A DNA stretch of 64,000 bases from Treponema rectale (GCF_014202035.1 NZ_JACHFR010000001.1:248001-312000), one strand, 5' to 3'; positions 33,591 to 42,908 are shown, counted from the first letter of the stretch. The notes: a model not told the origin generated them from the sequence alone. Made by a program: numbers and translations.

Positions 33591-34421
33591 ATGAGTGTTA
33601 TTACAGATTTTGCATTTTTAGACAGTGGTACCGGCGGGCTTCCGTATATGGCGGCCCTCAAAGAAAAGATTCCGGAAGCAACTTTTGCCTATTTAGGAGA
33701 TACAAGAAATTTTCCCTATGGAGAGAAGACCGTCAGTCAGGTTACAGAATGTGCCGGAAAAGCAATAGAACTCATTTTAAAAAACTGGAATCCCCGGACT
33801 CTTGTAATTGCCTGTAATACTATCAGCGTAACTTCTCTTGATTTATTAAGAAAACGATTTCCTGAACTGCCTATTGTGGGAACAGTTCCTGCCATAAAAC
33901 TTGCAGCTTCCGTTACAAAAAATAATCGTATTGGACTTCTTGCAACTAATGCCACTGTCAATCATCCTTACAGCCGTCATTTGATTTCTGACTTTGCAAG
34001 TAACTGCACAGTAATAAGCAGGGGAGATCCAGATCTTATTGATTTTATAGAACATGATCTTTTTACGTCTTCAGAAAAAGAAAAAAAAGCTGCCGTAATG
34101 CCAGCCGTAGAATTTTTTAAGAAAGAAAACTGCGATACGATAATATTAGGCTGTACACATTTTACTCATCTGGCAGATGTAATTCAGGATGCCGCCGGTC
34201 CTTCCGTAAAGGTTGTTGACAGCAGGGATGGGGTTGCAAATCAGGCTCTTCGTCTTCTTAATGCCGGAACATATTCTAAAAAGAATGAATCTGAGTCAGA
34301 TAATTCCCTTCACCTTAAGTCCGGTGCTTTTTATGTAACGGCAGCAGATGAAGCCCAGTGCAGGGAGTATGAAATTTTATGCCGTAATATGAAGATTGCC
34401 TGGGGTGGAGTCATAGGCTGA
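33591..34421 (+). CDS. murI: Glutamate racemase
   Basis: A 276-residue cofactor-independent racemase making D-glutamate for peptidoglycan. The start FLDSGTGGLPYMAAL contains the catalytic-site DSGTGG, followed by YLGDTRNFPYGEKT, the first catalytic Cys in VIACNTISVTSLD and the second in LGCTHFTHL. Length is normal. No Shine-Dalgarno is visible ahead of the ATG. The gene stands alone between the pentapeptide-repeat gene (divergent) and iorA. Confidence 0.94.
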   Translation: MSVITDFAFLDSGTGGLPYMAALKEKIPEATFAYLGDTRNFPYGEKTVSQVTECAGKAIELILKNWNPRTLVIACNTISVTSLDLLRKRFPELPIVGTVPAIKLAASVTKNNRIGLLATNATVNHPYSRHLISDFASNCTVISRGDPDLIDFIEHDLFTSSEKEKKAAVMPAVEFFKKENCDTIILGCTHFTHLADVIQDAAGPSVKVVDSRDGVANQALRLLNAGTYSKKNESESDNSLHLKSGAFYVTAADEAQCREYEILCRNMKIAWGGVIG

Positions 34422-34475
34422 AACAGTTTATAAAAAACCATTTTATTTTTGTATCATTTATTGTAGAATGTCCCC

Positions 34476-36338
34476 ATGTCAAGACAGATGATTATGGGAA
34501 ATCAGGCTATTGCCCTGGGTGCATTAAAGGCTGGTGTAAAGCTTGCAGCAGGGTATCCCGGTACTCCTTCAAGTGAAATTATTGAATTCATTGCAAAGTA
34601 TAAAGACAGAACAGGAACCTATGTTGAATGGTCTGTAAACGAAAAGGCAGCGGCAGAGGTTGCTGCAGGAGCTTCCTATGCAGGTAGCCGTACTCTGGTT
34701 ACCATGAAGCAGGTTGGACTTAATGTTGCCAGTGATCCTGTAATGTGCCTGTCTTATGTAGGCGTAAAGGGTGGTATGGTCATTGTCTCTGCAGATGATC
34801 CGGGACCGATTTCAAGTCAGACGGAACAGGATACAAGAGTTTTTGCATCATATTCAAAGCTTCCCTGTTTTGATCCTTCTACACCTCTTGAGGCTTTTGA
34901 AATGATTCAGGAGGCCTTTGAACTTTCAGAAAAATATCATACGCCGGTTCTTTTAAGGCCTACAACAAGAGTTGATCATGCCTATGAAAGCATGGAGTTT
35001 CCTTCTCTCGAAAAAAATTCCTTAACCAGTGAATTTGAAAAAGATACAAACCGGTGGGTAATTTTTCCCAGAAGTTCATATTTGAATCATAAAAGGATTT
35101 TTGACAGAAACGAGCACATTCTTCCTGCAGAATTTTCTGATTCAAAATGGAATTTTATTGAAGGAAATGGAAAGGCTTCTACTGGTGTTGCAGCCGGTGG
35201 AATCAGCTGGTGTTATGTAAAGGAAGCCGTAAGTATTTTAAAAGCCAGATATCCTGAAAGTGAGGAATTAAAAAATATTAGCTTTCTTAAAATAGGTACT
35301 CCTTATCCTTTTCCGGAAAAGCTTGCGGAAAAATATCTGACTGAAAATAAAAGAATTGTTGTCTTTGAAGAACTTGATCCTGTAATAGAAAATGCCCTCA
35401 TTCATATCTGCGGTAAAACAGGAATGAAAGCTGAAGTTTGCGGAAAAGCTGACGGAACTGTTCCTGAAGCAGGTGAACTTTCTGTAGAAACTGTTGTAAG
35501 TGTTCTCGAAAAAGTATTTTTCAATTCAGAAAAAAAAGAAGAGTCCGGTGCAGAGTCCGTTCCTGAACTCCCTGTAAGACCTCCTGTTTTATGTGCAGGT
35601 TGTCCTCACCGGGGTTCTTTTTATGCTGTAAAGCAGGCCATGAAAGGTAAAAAAACAGCGTATTGCGGAGATATTGGCTGTTACACTCTTGGAAATGCCA
35701 AACCTCTTGATATGACCGATACGTGTCTCTGTATGGGTGCGGATATTACCATGGCTCAGGGATTCTATCATAATGAAAATGACAGGCATTGTTTCAGCTT
35801 TATAGGTGACTCAACTTTTTTTGCCAGCGGAATTACCGGAGTAATAAACGGTGTTTATAATCAGGCCCGTCAGACTGTCTGTGTTCTTGATAATTCAACA
35901 ACGGCAATGACAGGACATCAGCCTCATCCCGGAACAGGAATGACTATGATGGGTAAAACTGTAGAAAAACTAAGTATAAAAAAAATACTTGAGGCTGCAG
36001 GGGTAAATCCGGTTCTGGAAGCAGATCCTTTTAATCAGGAACAGGCTGTTGCTGCCGTTAAGCAGGCCTCTGAAGCAGAGGGGGTAAGTGCAGTAATCTT
36101 TAAGGCTCCATGTATTGCAGTAGCTTCTAAACTTGGTTATAAATTTAATGGTCCTGTAAAAGTTCAGGCAGAAAAATGTATTGGCTGTCAGAAATGCATC
36201 AGGGAACTGGGATGTCCTGCATTGAGTGTAAGTTCTTCAGTTTTGAAAAACGGAAAGCATAGGGCAGAAATAGACGCCTCTCTCTGTACCGGATGCGGTT
36301 TGTGCAGAGATGTATGTCCGGTAAAGGCAATCTGTTAG
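34476..36338 (+). CDS. iorA: Indolepyruvate:ferredoxin oxidoreductase alpha subunit
   Basis: A 620-residue thiamine-diphosphate and iron-sulfur enzyme subunit. With IorB it oxidatively decarboxylates aryl-pyruvates (from Trp, Phe, Tyr) to aryl-acetyl-CoA, reducing ferredoxin. The N-terminal pyrimidine-binding domain has GNQAIALGALKAGVKLAAGY, and the ThDP-binding region has GDIGCYTLGN and FSFIGDSTFFASG. The C-terminus carries two 4Fe-4S motifs (CIGCQKC with a later CP, and CTGCGLCRDVCP). iorB follows 47 nt later. There is no Shine-Dalgarno; TAGAAT lies 6 nt before the ATG. The next genes, metY and a phenylacetate-CoA-ligase-like gene, follow on the same strand. Confidence 0.95.
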   Translation: MSRQMIMGNQAIALGALKAGVKLAAGYPGTPSSEIIEFIAKYKDRTGTYVEWSVNEKAAAEVAAGASYAGSRTLVTMKQVGLNVASDPVMCLSYVGVKGGMVIVSADDPGPISSQTEQDTRVFASYSKLPCFDPSTPLEAFEMIQEAFELSEKYHTPVLLRPTTRVDHAYESMEFPSLEKNSLTSEFEKDTNRWVIFPRSSYLNHKRIFDRNEHILPAEFSDSKWNFIEGNGKASTGVAAGGISWCYVKEAVSILKARYPESEELKNISFLKIGTPYPFPEKLAEKYLTENKRIVVFEELDPVIENALIHICGKTGMKAEVCGKADGTVPEAGELSVETVVSVLEKVFFNSEKKEESGAESVPELPVRPPVLCAGCPHRGSFYAVKQAMKGKKTAYCGDIGCYTLGNAKPLDMTDTCLCMGADITMAQGFYHNENDRHCFSFIGDSTFFASGITGVINGVYNQARQTVCVLDNSTTAMTGHQPHPGTGMTMMGKTVEKLSIKKILEAAGVNPVLEADPFNQEQAVAAVKQASEAEGVSAVIFKAPCIAVASKLGYKFNGPVKVQAEKCIGCQKCIRELGCPALSVSSSVLKNGKHRAEIDASLCTGCGLCRDVCPVKAIC

Positions 36339-36385
36339 GAGTCAGGATAAAAATTATCTTTGTGGGTTTTATTAAGGAGAAATCT

Positions 36386-36961
36386 GTGTCAAAAAATATC
36401 TTGATATGCGGAGTAGGCGGACAGGGAACTGTTCTTGCAGCGAAGGTTCTTTCTCAGGCTGCTGTTTCCGGAGGACAGAAGGTGCTTTCTGCAGAAACCA
36501 TCGGAATGGCCCAGAGAGGCGGTTCTGTGGTAAGTCATGTCCGTATTGGAAGTGATGTATATTCTCCCGTTATTCCCCGGGGATGTGCTGACGTCATAAT
36601 TGCTTTTGAAGCGGCAGAAGCTGTAAGAAACATTTCCTATTTAAAAACTGGTGGAACTGTAATTGTCAGCAATGAAGTTGTTCAGCCGGTAACAGCAAGT
36701 CTTTCCGGAAAGTTTTTTGATTCAAAAGTTATGATTGATTACTTAAAGCAGAACGCTACCGTAATGTGTGTTGACGTAAAGAAAGCCTGCATGGAACTGG
36801 GCAGTTCCCGGGTTGCAAATATGGTTTTAGTAGGGGCTGCCTGTAAGTCAGGCATAATGGAACTTTCAGAAGTAAAAGATGCGGTCAGGCTTCTTGTAAA
36901 ACCTGAATTTTATGAATTGAATGTCAGGGCTGTTGATTACTGTGCAGCTTTGGATATATAA
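36386..36961 (+). CDS. iorB: Indolepyruvate:ferredoxin oxidoreductase beta subunit
   Basis: A 191-residue gamma/beta-type subunit of the 2-oxoacid:ferredoxin oxidoreductase family, partner of IorA. The nucleotide-binding start ILICGVGGQGTVLAAKVL is at about 5-22, and ETIGMAQRGGSVVSHVRIG follows. GTG at 36386 is chosen because AAGGAGA lies 6 nt upstream and the homology begins at once; an in-frame ATG further upstream overlaps iorA. The pair is cotranscribed. Confidence 0.94.
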   Translation: MSKNILICGVGGQGTVLAAKVLSQAAVSGGQKVLSAETIGMAQRGGSVVSHVRIGSDVYSPVIPRGCADVIIAFEAAEAVRNISYLKTGGTVIVSNEVVQPVTASLSGKFFDSKVMIDYLKQNATVMCVDVKKACMELGSSRVANMVLVGAACKSGIMELSEVKDAVRLLVKPEFYELNVRAVDYCAALDI

Positions 36962-36989
36962 AAGTTAATATAAAAAACGGAGGCAAATT

Positions 36990-38270
36990 ATGGAACAGTC
37001 AATTAATACTAAGTGTGTACAGGCCGGATACACTCCAAAAAACGGAGAGCCGCGTCAGATTCCTATCATTCAGTCTACAACATTTAAGTATGATACCAGC
37101 GAGGACATGGGAAAGCTTTTTGATCTTGAAGCTTCGGGTTATTTTTATACAAGGCTTCAGAATCCTACAAATGATTATGTTGCAGCTAAAATTGCAGCTC
37201 TTGAAGGTGGAACTGCGGCAATGCTTACATCTTCAGGACAGGCTGCAAATTTCTTTGCAATATTTAATATTTGTGAATGCGGAAGCCATGTTGTAGCAAG
37301 TTCTTCAATCTACGGAGGAACTTTTAACCTTATTTCCGTAACTTTGAAGAAAATGGGAATTGATGTTACTTTTGTATCTCCTGATGCTTCTGAAGAAGAA
37401 TTGAATGCTGCATTCAGGGATAATACCCGTGCAATGTTCGGGGAAACTATTGCAAATCCGGCTCTTACCGTTCTTGATATTGAAAAATTTGCAAAAGTTG
37501 CTCATGCACACAATGTTCCTCTTATTGTTGATAATACATTCCCGACCCCTGTTAACTGTCGTCCGATTGAATGGGGAGCAGATATTGTTACTCATTCAAC
37601 TACAAAATACATGGACGGTCATGGTGCTGCAGTTGGCGGTGTAATTGTTGACAGCGGAAAGTTTGACTGGATGGCTCATAAAGATATGTATCCTGGACTT
37701 ACCACTCCTGATGAAAGCTATCATGGAATTACCTATGCAGAACGTTTCGGAAAAGAAGGTGCTTTTATTACAAAGGCAACTGCTCAGCTCATGAGGGATC
37801 TGGGATGCATCCAGTCTCCTCAGAATGCCTTTCTCCTGAACCTCGGACTTGAATCCCTTCATGTAAGGATGCCTCGTCATGTAGAAAACGGACAGGCAGT
37901 TGCAGAATTCCTTGAAACTCAAAGCAAGGTTGCAAAGGTAAGCTACCCTGGCCTTAAGTCCGACAAATACCATGCGCTTGCTGAAAAATATCTCCCGAAC
38001 GGAGGCTGCGGCGTAGTTTCTTTTGAACTTAAAGGCGGAAGGACTGCTGCAGAAAAGTTCATGAAAAACCTTAAGCTTGCTGCGATTGAGACTCATGTTG
38101 CTGATGCACGTACCTGCTGTCTTAATCCTGCTACTTCAACACACAGACAGCTTACTGATGAACAGCTTGAAGCTGCCGGAATCTCTGCAGGTCTTGTACG
38201 CATGAGCTGCGGACTTGAAGATAAAAACGATCTTATTGCAGATTTGAAACAGGCGCTTGAAAGCATTTGA
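36990..38270 (+). CDS. metY: O-acetylhomoserine aminocarboxypropyltransferase (MetY-like)
   Basis: A 426-residue PLP enzyme of the Cys/Met metabolism family, forming homocysteine (or methionine with methanethiol) from O-acetylhomoserine and sulfide. The pyridoxal Lys is in HSTTKYMDGHG. Other markers are YFYTRLQNPTNDYV, LTSSGQAANFFA, SSSIYGGTFNL, DNTFPTPVNCRP and FELKGGRTAAEKF. Length matches MetY better than MetB/MetC (about 390). CGGAGG lies before the ATG. It is 28 nt after iorB and may share its transcript. It fits the homoserine supply from the thrA-like fusion encoded upstream. Confidence 0.94.
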   Translation: MEQSINTKCVQAGYTPKNGEPRQIPIIQSTTFKYDTSEDMGKLFDLEASGYFYTRLQNPTNDYVAAKIAALEGGTAAMLTSSGQAANFFAIFNICECGSHVVASSSIYGGTFNLISVTLKKMGIDVTFVSPDASEEELNAAFRDNTRAMFGETIANPALTVLDIEKFAKVAHAHNVPLIVDNTFPTPVNCRPIEWGADIVTHSTTKYMDGHGAAVGGVIVDSGKFDWMAHKDMYPGLTTPDESYHGITYAERFGKEGAFITKATAQLMRDLGCIQSPQNAFLLNLGLESLHVRMPRHVENGQAVAEFLETQSKVAKVSYPGLKSDKYHALAEKYLPNGGCGVVSFELKGGRTAAEKFMKNLKLAAIETHVADARTCCLNPATSTHRQLTDEQLEAAGISAGLVRMSCGLEDKNDLIADLKQALESI

Positions 38271-38280
38271 CATCTTTAAT

Positions 38281-38346
38281 TTCTTATGTTACTATTTATA
38301 GTAACATAAGAACAGGCAGCTTCCCTTTCCTAGTGATGTCTGCCTG
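38281..38346. repeat. Two adjacent perfect hairpins between metY and the CoA-ligase gene
   Basis: TTCTTATGTTACTA at 38281-38294 and its exact complement TAGTAACATAAGAA at 38299-38312 are separated by 4 nt. They are followed directly by CAGGCAG (38313-38319) and CTGCCTG (38340-38346). No T-run follows either, so a terminator is unlikely. They may form a leader or operator for the next gene. Confidence 0.7.
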
Positions 38347-38364
38347 AAAATTGAGGATGCCTAT

Positions 38365-39606
38365 ATGAAAATGACCGAAAAACAGCTTGAACTTATCCGT
38401 ACACAGATTGCCCGCGTAAAGGCATGTGGAAATCCATTCTATACAGAACGTTTTAAGAATATAAATCCGGAAGATATAAAAACACAGGAAGACTTTGAAA
38501 AACTTGTTCCTTTCTGTACTAAACAGGATCTGAGGGATGCTTATCCTCTTGGACTGGCAGCAGTTCCTGAAGAAGAAATCGTACGCATTCATTCTTCCAG
38601 CGGAACAACCGGCGCTCCCGTAATTGTACCGTACACTCAGAAAGATGTTGATGACTGGGCAGAGATGTTTGCCCGCTGTTATGAAATTGCCGGAATTACA
38701 AAAAAGGACCGCATTCAGATTACACCGGGTTACGGTCTCTGGACTGCAGGCATAGGATTCCAGGCTGGCTGTGAAAAACTCGGTGCCATGGCAATTCCTA
38801 TGGGACCTGGAAATACAGAAAAACAGCTTAAGATGATGCAGGACCTTCAGGCAACCGTAATTTGTGCAACTTCTTCCTATGCACTTCTCCTTGCAGAACA
38901 GGTTGAACAGCGCGGCATCGGAAAGAATATCAAATTAAAAAAAGGAATAATCGGTTCGGAACGCTGGGGTGAAAAAATGCGCAACCGCATAAAGAATATC
39001 CTTGGCATTGAACTTTACGATATTTACGGTCTTACAGAATGTTACGGACCTGGAATCGGAATCAACTGTGAAAAGCAGACAGAAGGAATACATATTTTTG
39101 ATGATTTCCTTTACATAGAAATACTTGATCCTCAGACAGGACTTCCTGTAAAAGACGGAGAAGTTGGTGAAATCACCCTTACTACTCTGGTAAAGGAAGG
39201 AGCTCCCCTGTTCCGTTTCAGAACTCATGACCTTGCAGCTTTTATTACTGAACCATGCCCGTGCGGCAGGTCATATCCCCGCATCACACCGATTCTCGGA
39301 AGAAGTGATGACATGGTAAAAGTTAAGGGAAACATTATTTTCCCAAGTACTATTGAGGATGTCATTAAAGCTGTTCCCGGAACATCAAGCGAATACCGGG
39401 CAAAAATAGAACATGTAGACGGAAAGGATAAAATGACTGTTTTTGTTGAAGTCGAAATGGGGGTAGACCGGGCAGAAACTGCACTGGGAATTCAGTATTT
39501 CTTCAAGCAGAAGTACAACATGACGCCAGAAGTGCAGGTTGTAGGAATAGGTGAGTTACCTAGAAGTGAAAAGAAAACAAAAAGGATTGAAGACCTCAGG
39601 GATTAA
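38365..39606 (+). CDS. paaK: Phenylacetate--CoA ligase-like acyl/aryl-CoA synthetase
   Basis: A 413-residue adenylate-forming enzyme of the PaaK family, interconverting aryl-acetate plus CoA plus ATP with aryl-acetyl-CoA. The P-loop is HSSSGTTGAPVIVPYTQ at about 74-90, followed by GYGLWTAGIGFQ, YDIYGLTECYGPG and FRTHDLAAF. The C-terminal domain has RSDDMVKVKGNIIFPS. It lies downstream of iorAB, whose product is aryl-acetyl-CoA, a common pairing; together they would link aromatic amino-acid breakdown to aryl-acetate. GAGG lies before the ATG. The acid used (phenylacetate or indoleacetate) is not determined. Confidence 0.9.
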   Translation: MKMTEKQLELIRTQIARVKACGNPFYTERFKNINPEDIKTQEDFEKLVPFCTKQDLRDAYPLGLAAVPEEEIVRIHSSSGTTGAPVIVPYTQKDVDDWAEMFARCYEIAGITKKDRIQITPGYGLWTAGIGFQAGCEKLGAMAIPMGPGNTEKQLKMMQDLQATVICATSSYALLLAEQVEQRGIGKNIKLKKGIIGSERWGEKMRNRIKNILGIELYDIYGLTECYGPGIGINCEKQTEGIHIFDDFLYIEILDPQTGLPVKDGEVGEITLTTLVKEGAPLFRFRTHDLAAFITEPCPCGRSYPRITPILGRSDDMVKVKGNIIFPSTIEDVIKAVPGTSSEYRAKIEHVDGKDKMTVFVEVEMGVDRAETALGIQYFFKQKYNMTPEVQVVGIGELPRSEKKTKRIEDLRD

Positions 39607-39649
39607 TTTTTAATTTAAAGAAGAATTCCTGTGAAGCGGAGAATGTTTG

Positions 39650-40159
39650 ATGTCAGAAATAAAAATACAGCGTGCATCTTCAGATGATGCAAAAGAAATC
39701 CTGTCGCTTTTAAAAGTGATAGGAAGTGAATCTGATAATTTGTCCTTTGATGAAAACGGACTTTCCGTAACAGAAAAGGAAGAAGCTGACTTTCTTTCAA
39801 GTATCGAACATTCAGACCGGGAAGCTTTCTTTGTAGCCAGAAAAGCATCTGAAATAATAGGAACGGCTCACTATACGGCATTTTCTAAAAAAAGAATGGC
39901 TCACAGAGGAGAGTTTGGAATCTGTGTAAGAAAATCTGAATGTGGAAAAGGAATAGGATCCCGACTCCTTGAAGAGGTTCTTCGTTTTGCAAAAGAAGTA
40001 GCCCGGTCAGAAATAGTGTCTCTTGAAGTACGGAGTGATAATCAGGGGGCCATCCGGCTTTATAAAAAATTCGGATTTGAAAAAACAGGCTGCTTTCACG
40101 GTTTTTTTAAAATAAATGATGAACTGATTGATTTTGATATTATGGAAAAAATGTTGTAA
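39650..40159 (+). CDS. GNAT-family N-acetyltransferase
   Basis: A 169-residue acetyl-CoA-dependent transferase with the Gcn5-like fold. Motif A for acetyl-CoA binding is CVRKSECGKGIGSRLLEEVL at about 95-114, and motif B is SDNQGAIRLYKKFGFEKTG at about 135-153. Close to RimI/PaiA-like members; substrate unknown. ATG at 39650 is preferred to a TTG one codon earlier because CGGAG sits 8-9 nt upstream. It is the last gene before the satellite array. Confidence 0.9.
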   Translation: MSEIKIQRASSDDAKEILSLLKVIGSESDNLSFDENGLSVTEKEEADFLSSIEHSDREAFFVARKASEIIGTAHYTAFSKKRMAHRGEFGICVRKSECGKGIGSRLLEEVLRFAKEVARSEIVSLEVRSDNQGAIRLYKKFGFEKTGCFHGFFKINDELIDFDIMEKML

Positions 40160-40203
40160 GAAAATCAGCTGTAGAAATACAGACATTCCGTAAATAAAAT
40201 ACT

Positions 40204-41027
40204 CGTACCGAAATTAAGGTATCCCGCAGAATAAAAGGAATATTGCCGAAAGAACGATACTGCAGATAATCAAAGATAACTTAAACAAAAAAACTATGAT
40301 TTGACATGCAGGAATTGTCGTGCCGAAATTAAGGTATCCCGCAGAATAAAAAGAATATTGCCGAAAGAACGATATTGCAGATAATCAAAGATAACTTAAA
40401 CAAAAAAAACTATGATTTGATACGAGGAAACTGTCGTACAGAAATTAGGGTATCCTGCAGAATAATAAGGAATATTGCCGAAAGAACGATACTGCAGATA
40501 ATCAAAGATAACTAAAACAAAAAAACTATGATTTGACACGCAGGAACTGTCGTGCCGAAATTAAGGTATTCCGCAGAATAAAAAGAATATTGCCGAAAGA
40601 ATGATACTGCAGATAATCAAAGACAACTAAAACAAAAAAACTATGATTTGATACGCAGGAACTGTCGTGTCGAAATTAAGGTATCCCGCAGAATAAAAGG
40701 AATATTGCCGAAAGAACGATATTGCAGATAATCAAAGATAACTTAAACAAAAAAACTATGATTTGACACGCAGAAACTGCCGTGTCGAAATTAAGGTATC
40801 CCGCAGAATAAAAGGAATATTGCCGAAAGAACGATACTGCAGATAATCAAAGATAACTAAAACAAAAAAACTATGATTTGATACGCAGGGACTGTCGTAC
40901 CGAAATTAAGGTATCCCGCAGAATAAAAGGAATATTGCCGAAAGAACGATACTGCAGATAATCAAAGATAACTAAAACAAAAAAAACTATGATTTGACAC
41001 GCAGGAAGTGTCGTGTCGAAATTAATT
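40204..41027. repeat. Tandem satellite array of seven 115-116-bp units plus a partial eighth
   Basis: Unit starts (CGTRYCGAAATTA) are at 40204, 40319, 40435, 40551, 40666, 40781, 40896 and 41012. Units are about 93-97% alike over their full length and no unique spacers occur, so this is not CRISPR. The period is not a multiple of 3 and no frame stays open. Near each unit's end, TTGACA and TTGATA alternate strictly over seven units, indicating a ~231-bp higher-order repeat. The array fills the gap between the GNAT gene and pgk. Confidence 0.95.
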
Positions 41028-41098
41028 TCTCCCGCAGGCTAAAAAGCCTGTCGGGAGATAAAAGTTTTATGCTGTCAGCAAAGCTGTCAGCATAAAAC
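41028..41098 (-). terminator. Paired hairpins downstream of pgk
   Basis: On the minus strand directly after the pgk stop: GTTTTATGCTG / CAGCATAAAAC with an inner CAGC/GCTG stem, then TTTTAT, then a second hairpin TCTCCCG-ACAGGCT / AGCCTG-CGGGAGA. Likely terminates pgk. The second hairpin is symmetric enough to act on both strands. Confidence 0.65.
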
Positions 41099-41099
41099 A

Positions 41100-42371
41100 C
41101 TATTTTGTAGCAAGAATAGCAATTCCAGGAAGTGTCTTACCCTCAAGGAATTCAAGTGAAGCACCGCCACCAGTAGATACATGGCTCATCTTGTCAGCAA
41201 GGTGGAACTTGTTAACAGCTGCAACAGAATCTCCACCACCAACTACAGTCATGGCACCACGGCCAGTAGCATCAGCAACAAGCTGTGCAACAGTAGCAGT
41301 TCCCTTTGCAAATGCATCAAATTCAAATACACCTACAGGTCCGTTCCATACAACAGATTTTGCTGTAGAGAGAACTTCTTTATAAAGTGCGATTGTTTTT
41401 GGTCCAACATCCATAGCCATCAGGTTGTCAGGAATATCAACACCGTCAACGGCAACTGGAGTAGCATTTGCATCAAATTTATCAGCAGCTACATGGTCAA
41501 CCGGAAGAACGATTTTTACACCTTTAGCTTCTGCATCTGCAAGAAGTTTTTTAGCTGTGTCAAGGAAGTCATCTTCAACAAGAGAAATACCAACTTTATG
41601 ACCCTGAGCCTTAAGGAATGTATAAGCCATACCTCCACCGATTACCAGTGCAGAAGCGTTCTTGAGAAGAGATTCAAGAACGGCAATCTTTGAAGAAACC
41701 TTAGCACCACCAATGATGGCAACCTGTGGTTTTGGAGGATTTTCAACCATTGGCTGAATGTATTTTACTTCTTTTTCCATAAGGAATCCGCCTACACTTG
41801 GTACAGGCATGAATTTAGCAATAGAAGCTGTAGAAGCCTGGTCGCGGTGAGCAGTTCCGAATGCATCGTTTACGAAGATGTCTCCGTAGGTAGCAAGTTC
41901 TTTTGCCATTACGTCGCGTTCTGCAGGATCTTTAGATGTTTCTTCTTTGTGGAAACGAACGTTTTCAAGCATTGCAACTGCACCCTCTGGAAGAGCATCG
42001 ATTGCAGCTTTCTGTCCGAGTGCATCAGGAAGGAATGTAACATCCTTTCCGAGTTTTTCTGAGAAATATTTAACGACAGGAGCCATGCGGTTCTTTCCGT
42101 TGATGAATTTTTCTGCATCAGCATCTGTCCAGGTTTTTCCTGCTTTTTCTGCTTTTTCCTGAGCTTTCTTTACATCCTTTTTCGGATCTCCAAGGTGGCT
42201 CATGAGAACGAGAGAGCGTGGATTCTGCTCAAGAATGTATTTAATAGTAGGAAGTGCAGCCATGATACGAGTATCGTCCTGAACAACTCCGTCTTTCATC
42301 GGTACGTTGAAATCAACGCGCATGATGATGCGTTTTCCTTTAAGATCAACGTCTTTTACCGTCTTAATCAT
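41100..42371 (-). CDS. pgk: Phosphoglycerate kinase
   Basis: A 423-residue glycolytic enzyme transferring phosphate from 1,3-bisphosphoglycerate to ADP. The N-terminal domain has [11 protein letters not shown] at about 18-28, the [10 protein letters not shown] region and [15 protein letters not shown]. The C-terminal nucleotide domain has [36 protein letters not shown] and [14 protein letters not shown]. Length is normal for bacterial PGK. Synonymous codon choice looks strongly biased, as expected for a highly expressed gene. GGAGG lies before the ATG and a clear promoter precedes it. It is divergent from rplU. Confidence 0.97.
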   Translation of the reverse strand: MIKTVKDVDLKGKRIIMRVDFNVPMKDGVVQDDTRIMAALPTIKYILEQNPRSLVLMSHLGDPKKDVKKAQEKAEKAGKTWTDADAEKFINGKNRMAPVVKYFSEKLGKDVTFLPDALGQKAAIDALPEGAVAMLENVRFHKEETSKDPAERDVMAKELATYGDIFVNDAFGTAHRDQASTASIAKFMPVPSVGGFLMEKEVKYIQPMVENPPKPQVAIIGGAKVSSKIAVLESLLKNASALVIGGGMAYTFLKAQGHKVGISLVEDDFLDTAKKLLADAEAKGVKIVLPVDHVAADKFDANATPVAVDGVDIPDNLMAMDVGPKTIALYKEVLSTAKSVVWNGPVGVFEFDAFAKGTATVAQLVADATGRGAMTVVGGGDSVAAVNKFHLADKMSHVSTGGGASLEFLEGKTLPGIAILATK

Positions 42372-42412
42372 AATATTCCTCCATTATTACTGAATATTAA
42401 AGTATCGGAATC

Positions 42413-42441
42413 ACTATATATATTTTTTGAGTTAAATTCAA
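42413..42441 (-). promoter_or_regulatory. Predicted pgk promoter
   Basis: Minus strand: TTGAAT (42441-42436), 17 nt, TATAGT (42418-42413), then the GGAGG ribosome binding site and the ATG at 42371. Confidence 0.6.
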
Positions 42442-42490
42442 TGCTGCATGGCTTTTATCTGTATTTATGAATTAAAACGAGGTTAAACAG

Positions 42491-42520
42491 TTGACCAACC
42501 ATGGAAAAATTTGATAAGAT
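42491..42520 (+). promoter_or_regulatory. Predicted promoter of the rplU-prp-rpmA operon
   Basis: TTGACC at 42491-42496, 18 nt, TAAGAT at 42515-42520. It lies 70 nt before the rplU ATG. Confidence 0.6.
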
Positions 42521-42541
42521 TTCGCACTATTGGAAACGTCA

Positions 42542-42564
42542 GCAAGGAACCCGTTACTCCTTGC
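42542..42564 (+). promoter_or_regulatory. Candidate L21 leader hairpin
   Basis: GCAAGGA (42542-42548) and TCCTTGC (42558-42564) form a 7-bp stem in the rplU 5' leader, followed by an A-run and the GAGG ribosome binding site. It may be a ribosomal-protein autoregulatory leader; similarity to the Rfam L21 leader was not tested. Confidence 0.35.
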
Positions 42565-42590
42565 CGAAAAAAAAATTCAGAGGTTTTAAA

Positions 42591-42908
42591 ATGTACGCAG
42601 TTGTTGAGTATAAAGGCAATCAGTACAAGGCAGAAAAGGATGCCGTTCTTCAGGTTAGCAAGATTAGCGATGCTAAAAAGGGCGACACAGTAACAATCGA
42701 CACTGTTCTTCTTGTAAGTGACGGTGATAAAGTTTCTGTCGGAACACCTTATGTAAAAGGTGCAAAGGTAACTGTTGAAGTTGGTGATACTTTCAAAGAT
42801 AAGAAAGTTCTTGTTTACAAGTATAAGTCAAAGAAAGACTACCATCGTCTTATCGGTCATCGTGAGGAATACACAAACGTTACTGTAAAGGACGTTGTGC
42901 TTGCATAA
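42591..42908 (+). CDS. rplU: 50S ribosomal protein L21
   Basis: A 105-residue large-subunit protein. The family start MYAVVEYKGNQYKAEKDAVL is exact, and the C-terminal KYKSKKDYHRLIGHREEYTN contains the typical K-rich end. ATG at 42591 is chosen because L21 homology begins there; an upstream in-frame ATG at 42501 would add 30 unrelated residues. It is the first gene of the conserved rplU-prp-rpmA operon. Confidence 0.97.
   Translation: MYAVVEYKGNQYKAEKDAVLQVSKISDAKKGDTVTIDTVLLVSDGDKVSVGTPYVKGAKVTVEVGDTFKDKKVLVYKYKSKKDYHRLIGHREEYTNVTVKDVVLA

Noticed and set aside
38300-38327. GTAACAT at 38300 as a fourth ECF-type promoter
   Set aside because: The sequence 15 nt downstream is not GTGTC, and the GTAACAT is one arm of a perfect palindrome.
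40204-41027. Possible CRISPR array
   Set aside because: The units are alike over their whole length; there are no unique spacers and no cas genes nearby.
41181-41693. A 170-codon frame opposite pgk
   Set aside because: Antisense shadow of pgk, favoured by that gene's codon bias.
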